Shown here: in pieces, positions 17,454 to 26,493 of the stretch
How the letters are laid out: each line of letters opens with the position of its first letter
Numbering within the stretch: position 1 is the stretch's first letter
Assembly (NCBI RefSeq): GCF_017502485.1
Contig: NZ_JAFVUX010000025.1
Span: forward strand, 1 to 56,983
DNA from: Helicobacter sp.
Lineage (GTDB): Bacteria > Campylobacterota > Campylobacteria > Campylobacterales > Helicobacteraceae
Direction: 5' to 3'
DNA: 56,983 bases
Translations under genes and position numbers: made by a program
The notes under the pieces: generated by a model
Seen by the model: only the letters and a program-made list of their open reading frames with translations
Told to the model about the DNA's origin: nothing
Databases searched by the model: none

Positions 17454-18164
17454 ATGCAAGCCACCGCCCCTAGCCAAAAATCCCAGATTAAAACCAAAGA
17501 GCGCATACGCGATTTTGGCGAAGTCTTCACAAACGAGCGTGAAGTCAATGCTATGCTAGATCTCCTGCCCAAGCATATCCTGCAAGACATCTCCGCCACC
17601 TACTTAGAGCCAGCCGCAGGCGATGGCAACTTCCTAGTAGCCATACTCGAGCGCAAGCTTGCCCTTATCCCAGCTAGCTCTAGCCACACAGAGCGGCAGA
17701 TCCTCCAAGCCCTATGCGCACTCTATGGGGTTGAGCTTTTGAGCGACAATCTTAGGGCTGCTCGCAAGCGCGTATTCCAAGTAGCGTGCAGCTTCTACAC
17801 CAAGCGACTTGGCACACCTAGCCTAAGCTTTTTGCGCAAAATGGTAGCCATTATCCGCGCCAATCTCTTACAAGGCGACTTTTTGAGCGATGATCTGCGC
17901 TTTTGCTTCTATACGCTAAAGGAGAGCCACATTGACATTAGCATTAAGCCCATTTCTACGCTGCTAGACCCAAGCTCGCTAGTGCAGGACTCTACAAGCC
18001 TAGCCCTGCCCCTAGATGAGCTACCCACCCTGCCCACACATCTTGCCGCACTCACGCGCAAAAATAAGCGCGCAAAGCCAGCAAAAAAACCTATAATAAG
18101 TCGCCCAAAGCCCGCGCGCGCAAAAGCCCCTGAAGTGAGATCATTATTTGGAGATAGCCTATGA
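17454..18164 (+). CDS. N6-adenine DNA methyltransferase-like protein, short form
   Basis: 236 residues. RIRDFGEVFTNEREVNAMLDLLP and YLEPAAGDGNFLVAILERKL match the start of Eco57I-type N6-adenine methyltransferases, including SAM-binding motif I (E-P-A-A-G-D-G). There is no NPPY catalytic motif, and the C-terminal 60 residues are basic. The same block (EVFTPPHIVNAMLDLLP...FLDPACKSGVFL) occurs in the next gene, so this is a diverged paralogue or separated SAM domain, perhaps a partner subunit. The stop overlaps the next start (ATGA at 18161), implying coupled translation. Confidence 0.7.
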   Translation: MQATAPSQKSQIKTKERIRDFGEVFTNEREVNAMLDLLPKHILQDISATYLEPAAGDGNFLVAILERKLALIPASSSHTERQILQALCALYGVELLSDNLRAARKRVFQVACSFYTKRLGTPSLSFLRKMVAIIRANLLQGDFLSDDLRFCFYTLKESHIDISIKPISTLLDPSSLVQDSTSLALPLDELPTLPTHLAALTRKNKRAKPAKKPIISRPKPARAKAPEVRSLFGDSL

Positions 18165-20402
18165 AACAGCCAAACAAAGCCCAAAAGACAAAAAAAGTGG
18201 ATTCTAAAGAAACATCGGCTATCGCCGAGCGGTATCCCTTGTTTTCTAAAGAAACTGCGCTTTGCTCGTTTTCTAAAGAAACATCGCTTCGCTTGTTTTC
18301 TAAAGAAAAAGTAGATTGCCACGCAGATTTTCAATCCGCTCGCAATGACAGAAAAAACACCCCTAGTAAAAAGCGGATTCTAGCAACAACGCCCCATAGT
18401 CATTGCGAGACTTCCGCAGGAAGTCGTGGCAATCCAAAAAAAGCGGATTCTAGGAGAAACGCCAAAAATGCAAGCGAGCAGCCAAAGGATTCTAGGAAAA
18501 CCGCCCAAAATCTCAAAGCCACAATTCTACAAACGCCACAGAACAAACAAGCTGAAGTCGTGTTTGATAGTGAGTCGCAGGCGGCAGACTCCACCAAAAG
18601 CGCGCAAAAGCCAACGCCCAAACAAACCACCACCAGCACAGACATTCTCACCTGCCTAGCCAACCTCTCCACTGACGAAGTCTTCACCCCACCCCACATA
18701 GTCAATGCTATGCTAGACCTGCTCCCCCAAGAGCTTTTCAGCGATCCTAGCGCGACATTCCTAGACCCTGCTTGTAAATCTGGGGTGTTCTTACGCGAGA
18801 TTGCAAGGCGACTTATGCTAGGGCTAGAGCCGCACTTCCCAGAGCCAAGCAAGCGCATAGCGCATATCCTTACCCACCAGCTCTATGGCATAGCTATCAC
18901 CGAGCTTACCGCGCTACTCTCACGCCGCACACTCTATGGCTCAAAAGATGTGGATAATCACCGCTACTCTATCCCCAAAAAGGCAGGCGCAGCCCTACCA
19001 CAAGGCGGCAATATCTACTACGCTCCCACACCCCACAGCTTCAAAAACGCCAAATGCACCTACTGCGGTGCTAGCCAGAGCCAATACGACAGAGACTCTA
19101 CCCTAGAGTCCTACGCCTATGCCTTTATCCACGAGCTAGAGCCTTTGGAGAAGTTTTTCGCTAAGGCGAAAGCGCATTTTCCGTCATCGCAAGCCGTAGC
19201 TAAAGCAATCCAACCCCAATCGTCATTGCGAGGGAGCGAAGCGACCGAAGCAATCCATAAAAAACAAGTGGATTCTAGTGTGGATTGCCACGCAGATTTT
19301 CAATCCGCTCGCAAGGACAGAAAGGCTATGGATTGCCACGACTTGCCAAGCAAAGCTCGCAATGACAAACAATCCCACCCACAAGGAGTCCCAATGTCTT
19401 TCTCAGTCATAATCGGTAATCCCCCATATCAGCTCAGTGATGGTGGTGATGCTAGTAGCGATGCAGCTATTCCCATATATCATAAATTTATCCAAAGAGC
19501 TAAAGAGCTAAACCCAAACCACATAGTTTTTATAATCCCTAGTAGGTGGATGGTAGGCGGAAGAGGCTTAGATAGATTCCGCCAAGAAATGATAAACGAC
19601 CAACATATAAAAACAATCATAGACTACGAAGACTCTAAAGCTTGCTTCCCAGACAACAACATCGATGGTGGTGTGTGTATTTTTCATAGGGACAAAGAGC
19701 ATAAAAAGAAAATTACTTATATATATAATCCAAATAATTTATCACCAACACGAATAGAGAGAAGCACTTTAGCCAATATCTATTCTAACTTTATTGTGAG
19801 AGACAATAGAGTATTATCAATATTAGATAAAGTGTGCAATGGCATTATGTTTGACACAATAGTGTTAAATGTTCGCCCTTATGGCATAAGAGGATTTCTT
19901 TTCAACGAGCCAGAGCGTTTCCCAAATGCAAATTTACAAGACACGCCATTTTTACATAGCGTGAAAATTTACGGAGTAAAAGGGCATAAGGGGGGGGGCA
20001 AAGAGAGTTTCAGGCTATGTGCTTGAGTCTCTAGCCACGAGCAACACCGAGCTAATCCCAAAGTATAAAATATTTTTTTCTAAAGCCTACTCTACTAACG
20101 CTATCCACTACCCAGAGCCAATCTTAGCCAAGCCCAATGAAATCTGCACAGAATCATTTCTAAGCATAGGAAGCTTTAAGAGCGAGAGCGAGCAAGCCAA
20201 CTGCTACTCCTATATGCAGACAAAGTTTTTTAAATTTTTGTTGTATTTGGGCAAGGGGACTATGAATGTATCCAAAGAAGTATTTAAACTTATCCCCCTG
20301 CAAGACTTTAGCCAAGCGTGGAGCGATGAGCTACTATACAAGAAATATGGCTTAAGTGATGAAGAGAGAGCCTATATAGAGTCTAGGATAAAGGGGATGT
20401 AG
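18161..20402 (+). CDS. Eco57I-like N6-adenine DNA methyltransferase, phase-variable, out of frame here
   Basis: Modification component of the restriction island. Residues 1-150 or so are almost wholly repeat-encoded (several SKET runs). The catalytic part starts at DEVFTPPHIVNAMLDLLP with motif I FLDPACKSGVFL (about residue 200); a CTYCG pair lies near 308, a second repeat insert covers about 341-410, and the catalytic IIGNPPYQ is at Asn420. A 9-G tract at 19990-19998 breaks the frame: the upstream frame stops at 20024-20026, while the downstream frame reads AKRVSGYVLESL and ends at 20402. Eight Gs would join them. An in-frame ATG at 19394 preceded by AAGGAG could give an internally started product. 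Confidence 0.82.
18195..18620 (+). repeat. In-frame repeat mosaic encoding the methyltransferase N-terminus
   Basis: Three or four TCTAAAGAAAC units separated by variable 27-50 base spacers (18205-18310) appear in inverted orientation at 23787-23945. They are followed by TGCCACGCAGATTTTCAATC and TCATTGCGAG-type segments and GGATTCTAG words. Confidence 0.8.
19180..19385 (+). repeat. In-frame repeat insert before the NPPY motif
   Basis: Segment TCATTGCGAGGGAGCGAAGC...GCAATCCATAAAAAAC is nearly the same as 20600-20650; TTGCCACGCAGATTTTCAAT repeats 18316 onwards. Confidence 0.82.
19990..19998 (+). repeat. Poly-G contingency tract, G9, in the DNA methyltransferase
   Basis: Nine G (one from an AAG codon). 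Eight would be in frame; nine is the off state. Confidence 0.88.
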
Positions 20403-20887
20403 AATGTGGGCTTTGGGTTGTAGTGATAAATCGTGGATTGCTTCATCGCCCCTGCGGTTACGCACACTAAGTGCGCGCCCTTGTGTCGATTCACAAAGCC
20501 GCGATTTCTCATCTACAATCCTAGAATCCTGTGCCGCCTGTTTGAAACCCCCAGAATCTAGCTGCTTTCCGTCATTGCAAGCCGTAGCCGAAGCAATCCA
20601 ACCCCAATCGTCATTGCGAGGGAGCGAAGCGACCGAAGCAATCCATAAAAACAATGCGGATTCTACTATGGATTGCCACGCTTTGTCTTACGCCAAAGCT
20701 CGCAATGACAGCAAAAAGTGGATTCTAGGAGAAACGCCAGAATCTAAACAGCAGCTAGGCGGCAGGATTTGGGTGATAGAATCGTGGCTTTGCAAGGGCA
20801 GACTTGGGAGTTACCTTAGCGGAGACCTTCGACAATCGCGCAAAGCCCAATCCACCAGCCCCAAACCAAACAAAGAAAGGAGCACTA
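20403..20887 (+). repeat. Repeat-filled stretch between methyltransferase and helicase genes
   Basis: Copies of the GTGCGCGCCCTTG repeat (20425-20535), the TCATTGCGAGGGAGCGAAGC repeat (20600-20650) and the GGCGGCAGGATT...GGGAGTTACC repeat (20757-20840). Long open frames here are repeat translations. AAAGGAG at 20876-20882 serves the next gene. Confidence 0.82.
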
Positions 20888-23122
20888 ATGACAATCACCC
20901 CACTAAAAACCCCCAAAATCTACGCCTACACCGAGCCCCAATACCAGCACACCAAGTGGAAGCGCGAAGCAAATGGCACGATCAAGCAAGGAGTCGGGCT
21001 TATCAAAGTGGGCTTCACCACGCGCGATGATGTAGAGACAAGGATCAAAGAGCAGTTCCCCACTAAAAAGCCCACGCAAAATCCCTACAAAATCCTCCTA
21101 GATCAAAGCGCGATCAAAGATGATGGCACAAGCTTTAGCGATAGAGAAGTGCATACAATGCTAGAGAAAGCCGGCATACGGCGTGTAAAGGGCGAGTGGT
21201 TTGCGTGTGAGGTCGATGAAGTTAGGCGCGCGATCAACGCCATAAAAAGCGGCAAAAGCTACCAAAAATCTAGGAGCAAGAGCTTCTTCCTACGCCCAGA
21301 GCAAGCCCAAGCAGTGGAGAAAACCGCCGCCTACTTTAGAGCAAATAGCACTGATAAAACAGGCAAGATCCCGCACTTTTTGTGGAATGCCAAAATGCGC
21401 TTTGGCAAGAGCTTTGCCGCCTATAAGCTAGCGCAGGAAATGGGCTTTACTAAAGTGCTGATTTTAACCTTTAAGCCAGCGGTGAAGTCTGCGTGGAGAG
21501 AGGATCTAGAGCATAGCGACTTCGTGGGGTGGGAGTTCCTAGAGAGTGCGCCTAGCACAAAGCCTAGCGGGAAGTTTGTGTATTTTGCAAGCTTGCAAGA
21601 TATTTTAGGCAGGAGTAACAACACCATAAAAGCCAAAAACATCTGGATACACGAAATGCAGTGGGATTTAATCGTGCTTGATGAATACCACTTCGGCGCG
21701 TGGAATGACAACTCCAAAAGCACCTATATCACGCAAGATTCTAGCAGCGATGAGCCCCAAGATGATGAAGCCAAAGAGCAAGACATCTCAAAAGTGCAAA
21801 AAGAGTATGAAGAAGATTTGCTCTCGCAAACGCTCAAAGCCCGCGCCTATCTCTACCTATCTGGCACGCCATTTCGCGCGCTAAGTAATGGCGAGTTTTT
21901 AGAAGATCATATTTACAACTGGACTTATAGCGATGAGCAGAGAGCAAAAAAAGCGTGGAAAAAGGAGTCAAACCCCTACGCAGAGCTGCCGCAAATGGTG
22001 ATGATGGTCTATAAAGTGCCTGACGACATCGCGCAAGCGTGCGGCAATGTGGGCTTCAATGAGTTTGATCTCAATGAGTTTTTCAAAGCTAAGGGGGAGA
22101 AGTTTGCCCACGAAGAAGAAGTCATAAAGTGGTTGCGCTTCATCAAAGGCGAGCATAAGCAAAGCGAGATGGCAAATCTCATCAACCGCACAAAATCTGC
22201 TATGCCCTATGAAAATGCCGCAATGCTCCAAGCCCTAGCGCATACGCTGTGGTTTTTGCCTAGTGTGGCAGCGTGCGTGGCGATGAAATCCCTGCTAGAG
22301 CAAGATAGCTTTTTCCAAGATTATAGGATCATTTTATGTGCTGGGAGTGAAGTAGGCGTGGGGGAGAGAGCACTAGAGCACTTCAAAAGAGAGCTACCAA
22401 ACCCGCTAGAATCTAAAAGCATCACGCTAAGCTGCGGCAAGATCACCACAGGTGTGAGCGTGCCTTGCTGGAGTGGGGTGCTTATGCTGCGCTCTACCAA
22501 AAGCCCTGAAACCTACTTCCAAACGGCATTCCGCGCGCAAACACCTTGGAGCTACACTGATGAAAATAACCGCAAGCAAGTCATAAAGGAGCAGTGCTTC
22601 GTGCTCGACTTCGCGCCAAATCGCGCACTACAACAAGTAAGCGAGTATGCCCTAGGGCTTAATGACAAAAGCACCAATATGCTCCAAAATATAGAAGACT
22701 TCATCGCCTTTTTACCAATCATTATGCACGATGGCTCTATGCTCCCACTCAACGCAGAATCTGTGCTTGAGCTAGCTATAAGCGGGCAGGCAGGCTCTAT
22801 GCTCGCGCGTAAATGGCGCAGTGCCACACTCGTAAATGTCGATAACGCTACGCTAGATAGGATTCTAGCTAGCCAAAGCGCGCTAGCAGTGCTTGAGAAA
22901 ATCGAGGGCTTCCGCAGTATCAAAACCGATATGCAAACAATCATCAACCACACCAAGGATATCAACGCCCTAAAGAGCAAACAGAACTCCCTAGAGCCAA
23001 CGCAAAAAAGAGAGCTAAGCGAGAAAGAAAAGCAGCGCAACTCTAAGCGCAAGCAGATACAAGAGAAGCTCCTGGCAGTTTGCGCAGAAAATCCCTGTGT
23101 TTATGTATCTAAGCGATTATAG
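20888..23122 (+). CDS. Restriction-type protein: GIY-YIG-like (T5orf172) domain plus SF2 helicase, frameshifted at the end
   Basis: 744 residues from ATG 20888 after AAAGGAG. The N-terminus (KIYAYTEPQY...GLIKVGFTTRDDVETRIKEQF) resembles the T5orf172/GIY-YIG-like nuclease fold. Then come the helicase motifs AKMRFGKSFAAYKL (Walker A, about residue 170), DLIVLDEYHFG (DExH box, about 264) and YLSGTPFRAL (motif III, about 325), with a motif VI-like QTAFRAQTP near 550. This architecture fits the restriction/translocation subunit paired with the Eco57I-like methyltransferase upstream. The frame ends early in VSKRL after an apparent extra T in the GTTT at 23078-23081; the lost tail is in the next entry. 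Confidence 0.82.
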   Translation: MTITPLKTPKIYAYTEPQYQHTKWKREANGTIKQGVGLIKVGFTTRDDVETRIKEQFPTKKPTQNPYKILLDQSAIKDDGTSFSDREVHTMLEKAGIRRVKGEWFACEVDEVRRAINAIKSGKSYQKSRSKSFFLRPEQAQAVEKTAAYFRANSTDKTGKIPHFLWNAKMRFGKSFAAYKLAQEMGFTKVLILTFKPAVKSAWREDLEHSDFVGWEFLESAPSTKPSGKFVYFASLQDILGRSNNTIKAKNIWIHEMQWDLIVLDEYHFGAWNDNSKSTYITQDSSSDEPQDDEAKEQDISKVQKEYEEDLLSQTLKARAYLYLSGTPFRALSNGEFLEDHIYNWTYSDEQRAKKAWKKESNPYAELPQMVMMVYKVPDDIAQACGNVGFNEFDLNEFFKAKGEKFAHEEEVIKWLRFIKGEHKQSEMANLINRTKSAMPYENAAMLQALAHTLWFLPSVAACVAMKSLLEQDSFFQDYRIILCAGSEVGVGERALEHFKRELPNPLESKSITLSCGKITTGVSVPCWSGVLMLRSTKSPETYFQTAFRAQTPWSYTDENNRKQVIKEQCFVLDFAPNRALQQVSEYALGLNDKSTNMLQNIEDFIAFLPIIMHDGSMLPLNAESVLELAISGQAGSMLARKWRSATLVNVDNATLDRILASQSALAVLEKIEGFRSIKTDMQTIINHTKDINALKSKQNSLEPTQKRELSEKEKQRNSKRKQIQEKLLAVCAENPCVYVSKRL

Positions 23123-23336
23123 AGAAGAGAGCTTAGAAGATGTCATTAGAGAGCTAGAGCCCGAGCTTTTCAAGCGTGTAACAGGGCTTATTACCAAAGA
23201 CTTCAATATCTTATGCCAGCTAGAAGTGTTTAATACTAAAGTGATGGATCAAGCGATATTTTCATTTAAACGCTATGAAGATAAGTCCTTCGACTACTTG
23301 GAGCTAGAATCTAACCAAGCGGATTCTAGCTTATAA
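23082..23336 (+). pseudogene. Frameshifted C-terminal tail of the helicase protein
   Basis: In the +1 frame the sequence reads QKIPVFMYLSDYREESLEDV and runs 80 residues to TAA 23334-23336. Removing one T at 23079-23081 gives a continuous AVAQKIPVFMYL join and a protein of about 815 residues. There is no long homopolymer, so this looks like decay or a sequencing error rather than phase variation. The tail ends one base before the convergent gtrA-like gene. Confidence 0.75.
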
Positions 23337-23337
23337 A

Positions 23338-23712
23338 CTACCGATACACTCCAAGATAGCGCGCTAGGAAGTTAAACACAAATGCCACGCCTGTGGCGAT
23401 GATCTTGCCCACCATAGCAGAAGTGCCCAGCAACTCCACGCATGCATAGAGCACTCCCATATCAATCACAAGCCCCCCAAGGCTCACCAAATACACCAGC
23501 GCGCCCTCTTTGAGCAAGGAATGCTTGCGCGATGTGAAGATGAAAATCCTAGCGAAGATGAAGTTCCACAAAGTCGCTATGACAAAGCTTAGCACCCCAG
23601 AGAGTAGGTATTGTAGTCCAGCTTGCAAACCCAAATAAAAAACTGCCCAATTGATAAGTGCGGCACTCCCACCCACGATGATATACTTCACAAAGCTAGC
23701 AATATGCCCCAT
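23338..23712 (-). CDS. GtrA-family membrane protein
   Basis: 124 residues and four membrane helices (about 8-28, 35-55, 70-92 and 98-118), with the GtrA starting pattern FVKYIIVGGSAALINWAVFYL and the ending FNFLARYLGVYR. GtrA proteins are thought to help move undecaprenyl-phosphate-linked sugars across the inner membrane. It is the last gene of a minus-strand glycan series with GT2 (28673), GT-C-like proteins and a methyltransferase. About 340 bases of repeats separate it from the gene upstream. Confidence 0.88.
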   Translation of the reverse strand: MGHIASFVKYIIVGGSAALINWAVFYLGLQAGLQYLLSGVLSFVIATLWNFIFARIFIFTSRKHSLLKEGALVYLVSLGGLVIDMGVLYACVELLGTSAMVGKIIATGVAFVFNFLARYLGVYR

Positions 23713-24054
23713 ACCAATGCACTCCTAGAATCTAACGAGATTATACCCAATATCATCGCGAGCCGACAACGGCAAAAAAGCGTAGATTATTTAGAAAACG
23801 AGCGAAGCGATGTTTCTTTAGAAAACAAGGGATACCGCTCGGCGATAGCCGATGTTTCTTTAGAAAACAAGCGAAGCGGTGCAAGGCGTAGCCGAAGCAG
23901 GTTTCTTTAGAAAACGAGCAAAGCGATGTTTCTTTAGAAAACAAGCGAAGTTTTTTGGTAATCCATATAAAACAAAGTAAATCCAGTATAGACTGCCACG
24001 CCTTGCAAGCAAGTTTGGCAATGGCAAATAGCGCGATTAATGAAAGCCTAGATT
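23713..24054 (+). repeat. Repeat-filled gap with spaced TTTCTTTAGAAAAC units
   Basis: TTTCTTTAGAAAAC starts at 23813, 23855, 23902 and 23929, with a degenerate unit near 23787. The spacers contain GAGCGAAGCGATG or CGGCGATAGCCG variants. They mirror the inverted series at 18205-18310. A TGCCACGCCTTGC segment follows near 23993. No gene seen. Confidence 0.8.
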
Positions 24055-25746
24055 CTACTCGATAGGCTTAAACTCCACCTTCATCTCCCGCCGTATAATC
24101 CCAAACTGCCTAAGCGTGTGCGCAAACCAAGGGAAAAACCACCCCTCCCACTGCCAGTGTGGTAGCTCCTTTGGCACAAAGATAGTTACAGATTCTAGTC
24201 CGCTAGACTCTGCCTCTCTAACCTGCGCCACCCACGAGTCCGCATAAGATTTATGCACAAGATACGAGTCCCTAGGTCGCTCCGCATAGCCCTGAAATGG
24301 GTGCAAAAGCCCAAACACCACAGCAAAGACTGCAGGGGCGATAAGCTTAGGGATATATGCTAGAGCGATTCCTAGCCACACACACGCGATCAGCCCCATA
24401 CTTAGCAGCAACCCGCTCATTAGATAATACTTCGCCCCACACGAAGAGACGATCACCATATACCCAAGCCCCAAAGTCGCTAGCCAGATAAAATGCGTAG
24501 CAAGTAGCGTGCGCAAGGGCTTATGCGTAATCCAAAGATAGAGCATAATACCAAGCAGTACGATAAGCCCTATGCGAAAGAGAGAGCGCAAAGTCCTCAC
24601 ACTATCTAAGCTATACTTAAGCCCAAAGAAGAAGTCAAACCCCCCGCAAGCCTTGCCACGCCCACCCCCTAGATCATAGATAAGCGCGACCATAAAGAGC
24701 ATAACACAAGCAACAAGTAGCACCTCATATGGACCAAAACTCTGCATAAGCCTAGTTACCCCACTGCCTCCACGCGCAAATCCCACCACACGCACAAGCA
24801 GTGCCGCACCACAATAAGTAGAGAGAATAAGCGCGGAGCTTGTCATAGAAAATTGACTAAGATAGAGTGCCACCCCTCCTGCGCCTATAAGTGCGTGAGT
24901 AGTAGGATCAAAGCTCTTGTAAAATTGTGCATACTGCTTGCTTGGATGTAGAATCTGTGTAAATTGATAGCGCATAAGTAGGGTAAGAAGTGCTAGATTT
25001 AAGAGATTTGGGATAATGTAGAATGCTGTGAGAGTAAGCGTATAGCCCACACCCTCTGCTTGCAAATCCGCTGGCAAAAATAGTGGCATAGAAGTAGCCT
25101 TACTCGCGCTAAAGCCGATGATGACAAAGCTACTTGTAGCAAAAAGAGCTAGAATCTGCCGCCTCGTAATAGTAAGCAAGAGCCTATAGAGCGTATAGCA
25201 CAAAGCCAGCGTAGAAGCACTTAGCACAAATGCGCTGGTATAGACCATCGCTTCAACAAAGTCTAGCCCGCTTAAAGGCATAGCCACATACGCACAAGCC
25301 ACACCAAGAGCCGTGTGCAAAAGCTGAGGCAAGATGCGCGCAGGTATCCAGCCGTTGCTACCGGGCTTCATCGTGCCATAGGTGCTAAGATATTGCCAAT
25401 CATCACCCCAAAAAGGTATAGTAGGATAGGCATAGCCAAAGAATAGTAAAAACACGCCAAAAAGCGTGAAAAAGAAGACAAGAGTGTAGAGCCTACTAGA
25501 ATCTAGCTTGTTTGCGTTATCACTAGATTCTAGCGTGGCTTGATGTTTTTCTTCTAGGATTCTAGGATGTCTAAAGAAACTGCGCTTCGCTTGTTTTGCA
25601 GTATTACTTGCGCTGTTTTTTACAAATGTTGAAGAAGAGCTAGACTTGAGATTTGCATCTCTCTCAACATTTGTAAAATTAGTGCAATGATTACCTAAAA
25701 CCGAATTCTTACTTAGTTGCCCCCCCCGTTTGTCAATATACTTCAT
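24055..25746 (-). CDS. Polytopic membrane protein, GT-C-like, phase-variable, in frame here
   Basis: 563 residues. Residues 6-9 are encoded at an 8-G tract (minus strand), immediately after the ATG at 25746 (RBS AAGGAG), so length changes would stop translation at the outset. Residues about 10-85 are low-complexity and partly repeat-derived (HPRILEEKHQATLESS). About 11 membrane helices follow, starting at LYTLVFFFTLFGVFLLFFGY. The first periplasmic loop holds PFWGDDWQYLSTYGT; an acidic pair here is typical of GT-C glycosyltransferases that use lipid-linked sugars. Context (GtrA, GT2) suggests transfer of a sugar onto a surface glycan; no family is firmly recognised. Confidence 0.65.
   Translation of the reverse strand: MKYIDKRGGQLSKNSVLGNHCTNFTNVERDANLKSSSSSTFVKNSASNTAKQAKRSFFRHPRILEEKHQATLESSDNANKLDSSRLYTLVFFFTLFGVFLLFFGYAYPTIPFWGDDWQYLSTYGTMKPGSNGWIPARILPQLLHTALGVACAYVAMPLSGLDFVEAMVYTSAFVLSASTLALCYTLYRLLLTITRRQILALFATSSFVIIGFSASKATSMPLFLPADLQAEGVGYTLTLTAFYIIPNLLNLALLTLLMRYQFTQILHPSKQYAQFYKSFDPTTHALIGAGGVALYLSQFSMTSSALILSTYCGAALLVRVVGFARGGSGVTRLMQSFGPYEVLLVACVMLFMVALIYDLGGGRGKACGGFDFFFGLKYSLDSVRTLRSLFRIGLIVLLGIMLYLWITHKPLRTLLATHFIWLATLGLGYMVIVSSCGAKYYLMSGLLLSMGLIACVWLGIALAYIPKLIAPAVFAVVFGLLHPFQGYAERPRDSYLVHKSYADSWVAQVREAESSGLESVTIFVPKELPHWQWEGWFFPWFAHTLRQFGIIRREMKVEFKPIE
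25720..25727 (-). repeat. Poly-G tract (minus strand), G8, just after a start codon
   Basis: Eight C on the plus strand. Flanks on the minus strand read CAAAC-G8-CAACTAAG, close to the flanks of the tracts at 2942 and 29510. Confidence 0.85.
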
Positions 25747-25821
25747 AAAATCTCCTTATAAACTAAATTGAGTAGATTATCCTACATACTCACGCTTAGA
25801 TTCCAGCAAGCACACCGAGAT

Positions 25822-26454
25822 CTAGGCACGCTTTTGGATAATGGCGAAGTTGTTCATACCTAGCTGGAAGTATTTATGTTTAATGAGCGTAAGCTCTGGG
25901 ATAGAAGAGACTAGCTCGCTTAAATCGCACTTATTGTAATAGCGTTTATGATCTCTAATCTCTGCTTCACTTACAATCTTTAGTCTAAAGGCTAGAAACT
26001 CTAGCACAGGTTTAGCGAAATGACTAGGCGCAGTGAGAAGCAAAATACCATTTGGCTTTAGCACACGCGCGATTTGCTTAAGCATTTCTAGTGGATAGTT
26101 TAGATGCTCTAAAACGGCTAACATTGTTACCACCTCAAAACTTTCATTTTCAAATGGGAGAAAGCATTTTGAATCTTGGGGAAATATCATTTCCCCCCCC
26201 CCCCCGTTAGAATCTATACAATCTTTAGATTCAAAATAATATGTAAAAGTTTGAATCTTATCTGTGTTTATTGCAGGGGCTTTGAAATCAATGCCAACGC
26301 CTCTAGCGATATATGGCTCAATTTCTTGCAGTAATCTCGCCTCCCATCCACAACCAATATCAAGCACTCTAGGATTGCTAAAAGCTTGTATGCTAGGTAG
26401 GACGCGATTTAAGCGCATTTTGCGTAGGGTGGATTCTAGTAGGGCTTCTTTCAT
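25822..26454 (-). CDS. SAM-dependent methyltransferase, phase-variable, in frame here
   Basis: 210-residue class I methyltransferase. VLDIGCGWEARLLQEI (residues about 30-45) is SAM motif I, VGIDF gives motif II, FEVVTMLAVLEHLNYP motif III and VLKPNGILLLTAPS the following strand. A 13-G tract on the minus strand encodes the Gly run in SNGGGGEMIF, in frame and placed on a surface loop between strands. RBS GGGAAGA precedes the ATG. In this operon a sugar O- or N-methyltransferase or a lipid-carrier modifier is likely; substrate unknown. Confidence 0.83.
   Translation of the reverse strand: MKEALLESTLRKMRLNRVLPSIQAFSNPRVLDIGCGWEARLLQEIEPYIARGVGIDFKAPAINTDKIQTFTYYFESKDCIDSNGGGGEMIFPQDSKCFLPFENESFEVVTMLAVLEHLNYPLEMLKQIARVLKPNGILLLTAPSHFAKPVLEFLAFRLKIVSEAEIRDHKRYYNKCDLSELVSSIPELTLIKHKYFQLGMNNFAIIQKRA
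26193..26205 (-). repeat. Poly-G tract (minus strand), G13
   Basis: Thirteen C on the plus strand inside the methyltransferase; in frame as sequenced. Confidence 0.93.
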
Positions 26455-26493
26455 TGCATCTTCCCTTGCATTGACTCTCCTTTGTGGCTTTGG

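Noticed and set aside
20404-21030. 208-residue open frame on the plus strand
   Set aside because: It is a translation of dispersed repeats running out of frame into the helicase gene; no RBS or domain.
23787-23945. CRISPR-like array of TTTCTTTAGAAAAC
   Set aside because: Units are only 14 bp, spacing varies from 27 to 47 bp, the spacers resemble each other, copies occur inside a gene elsewhere, and no cas genes are present.
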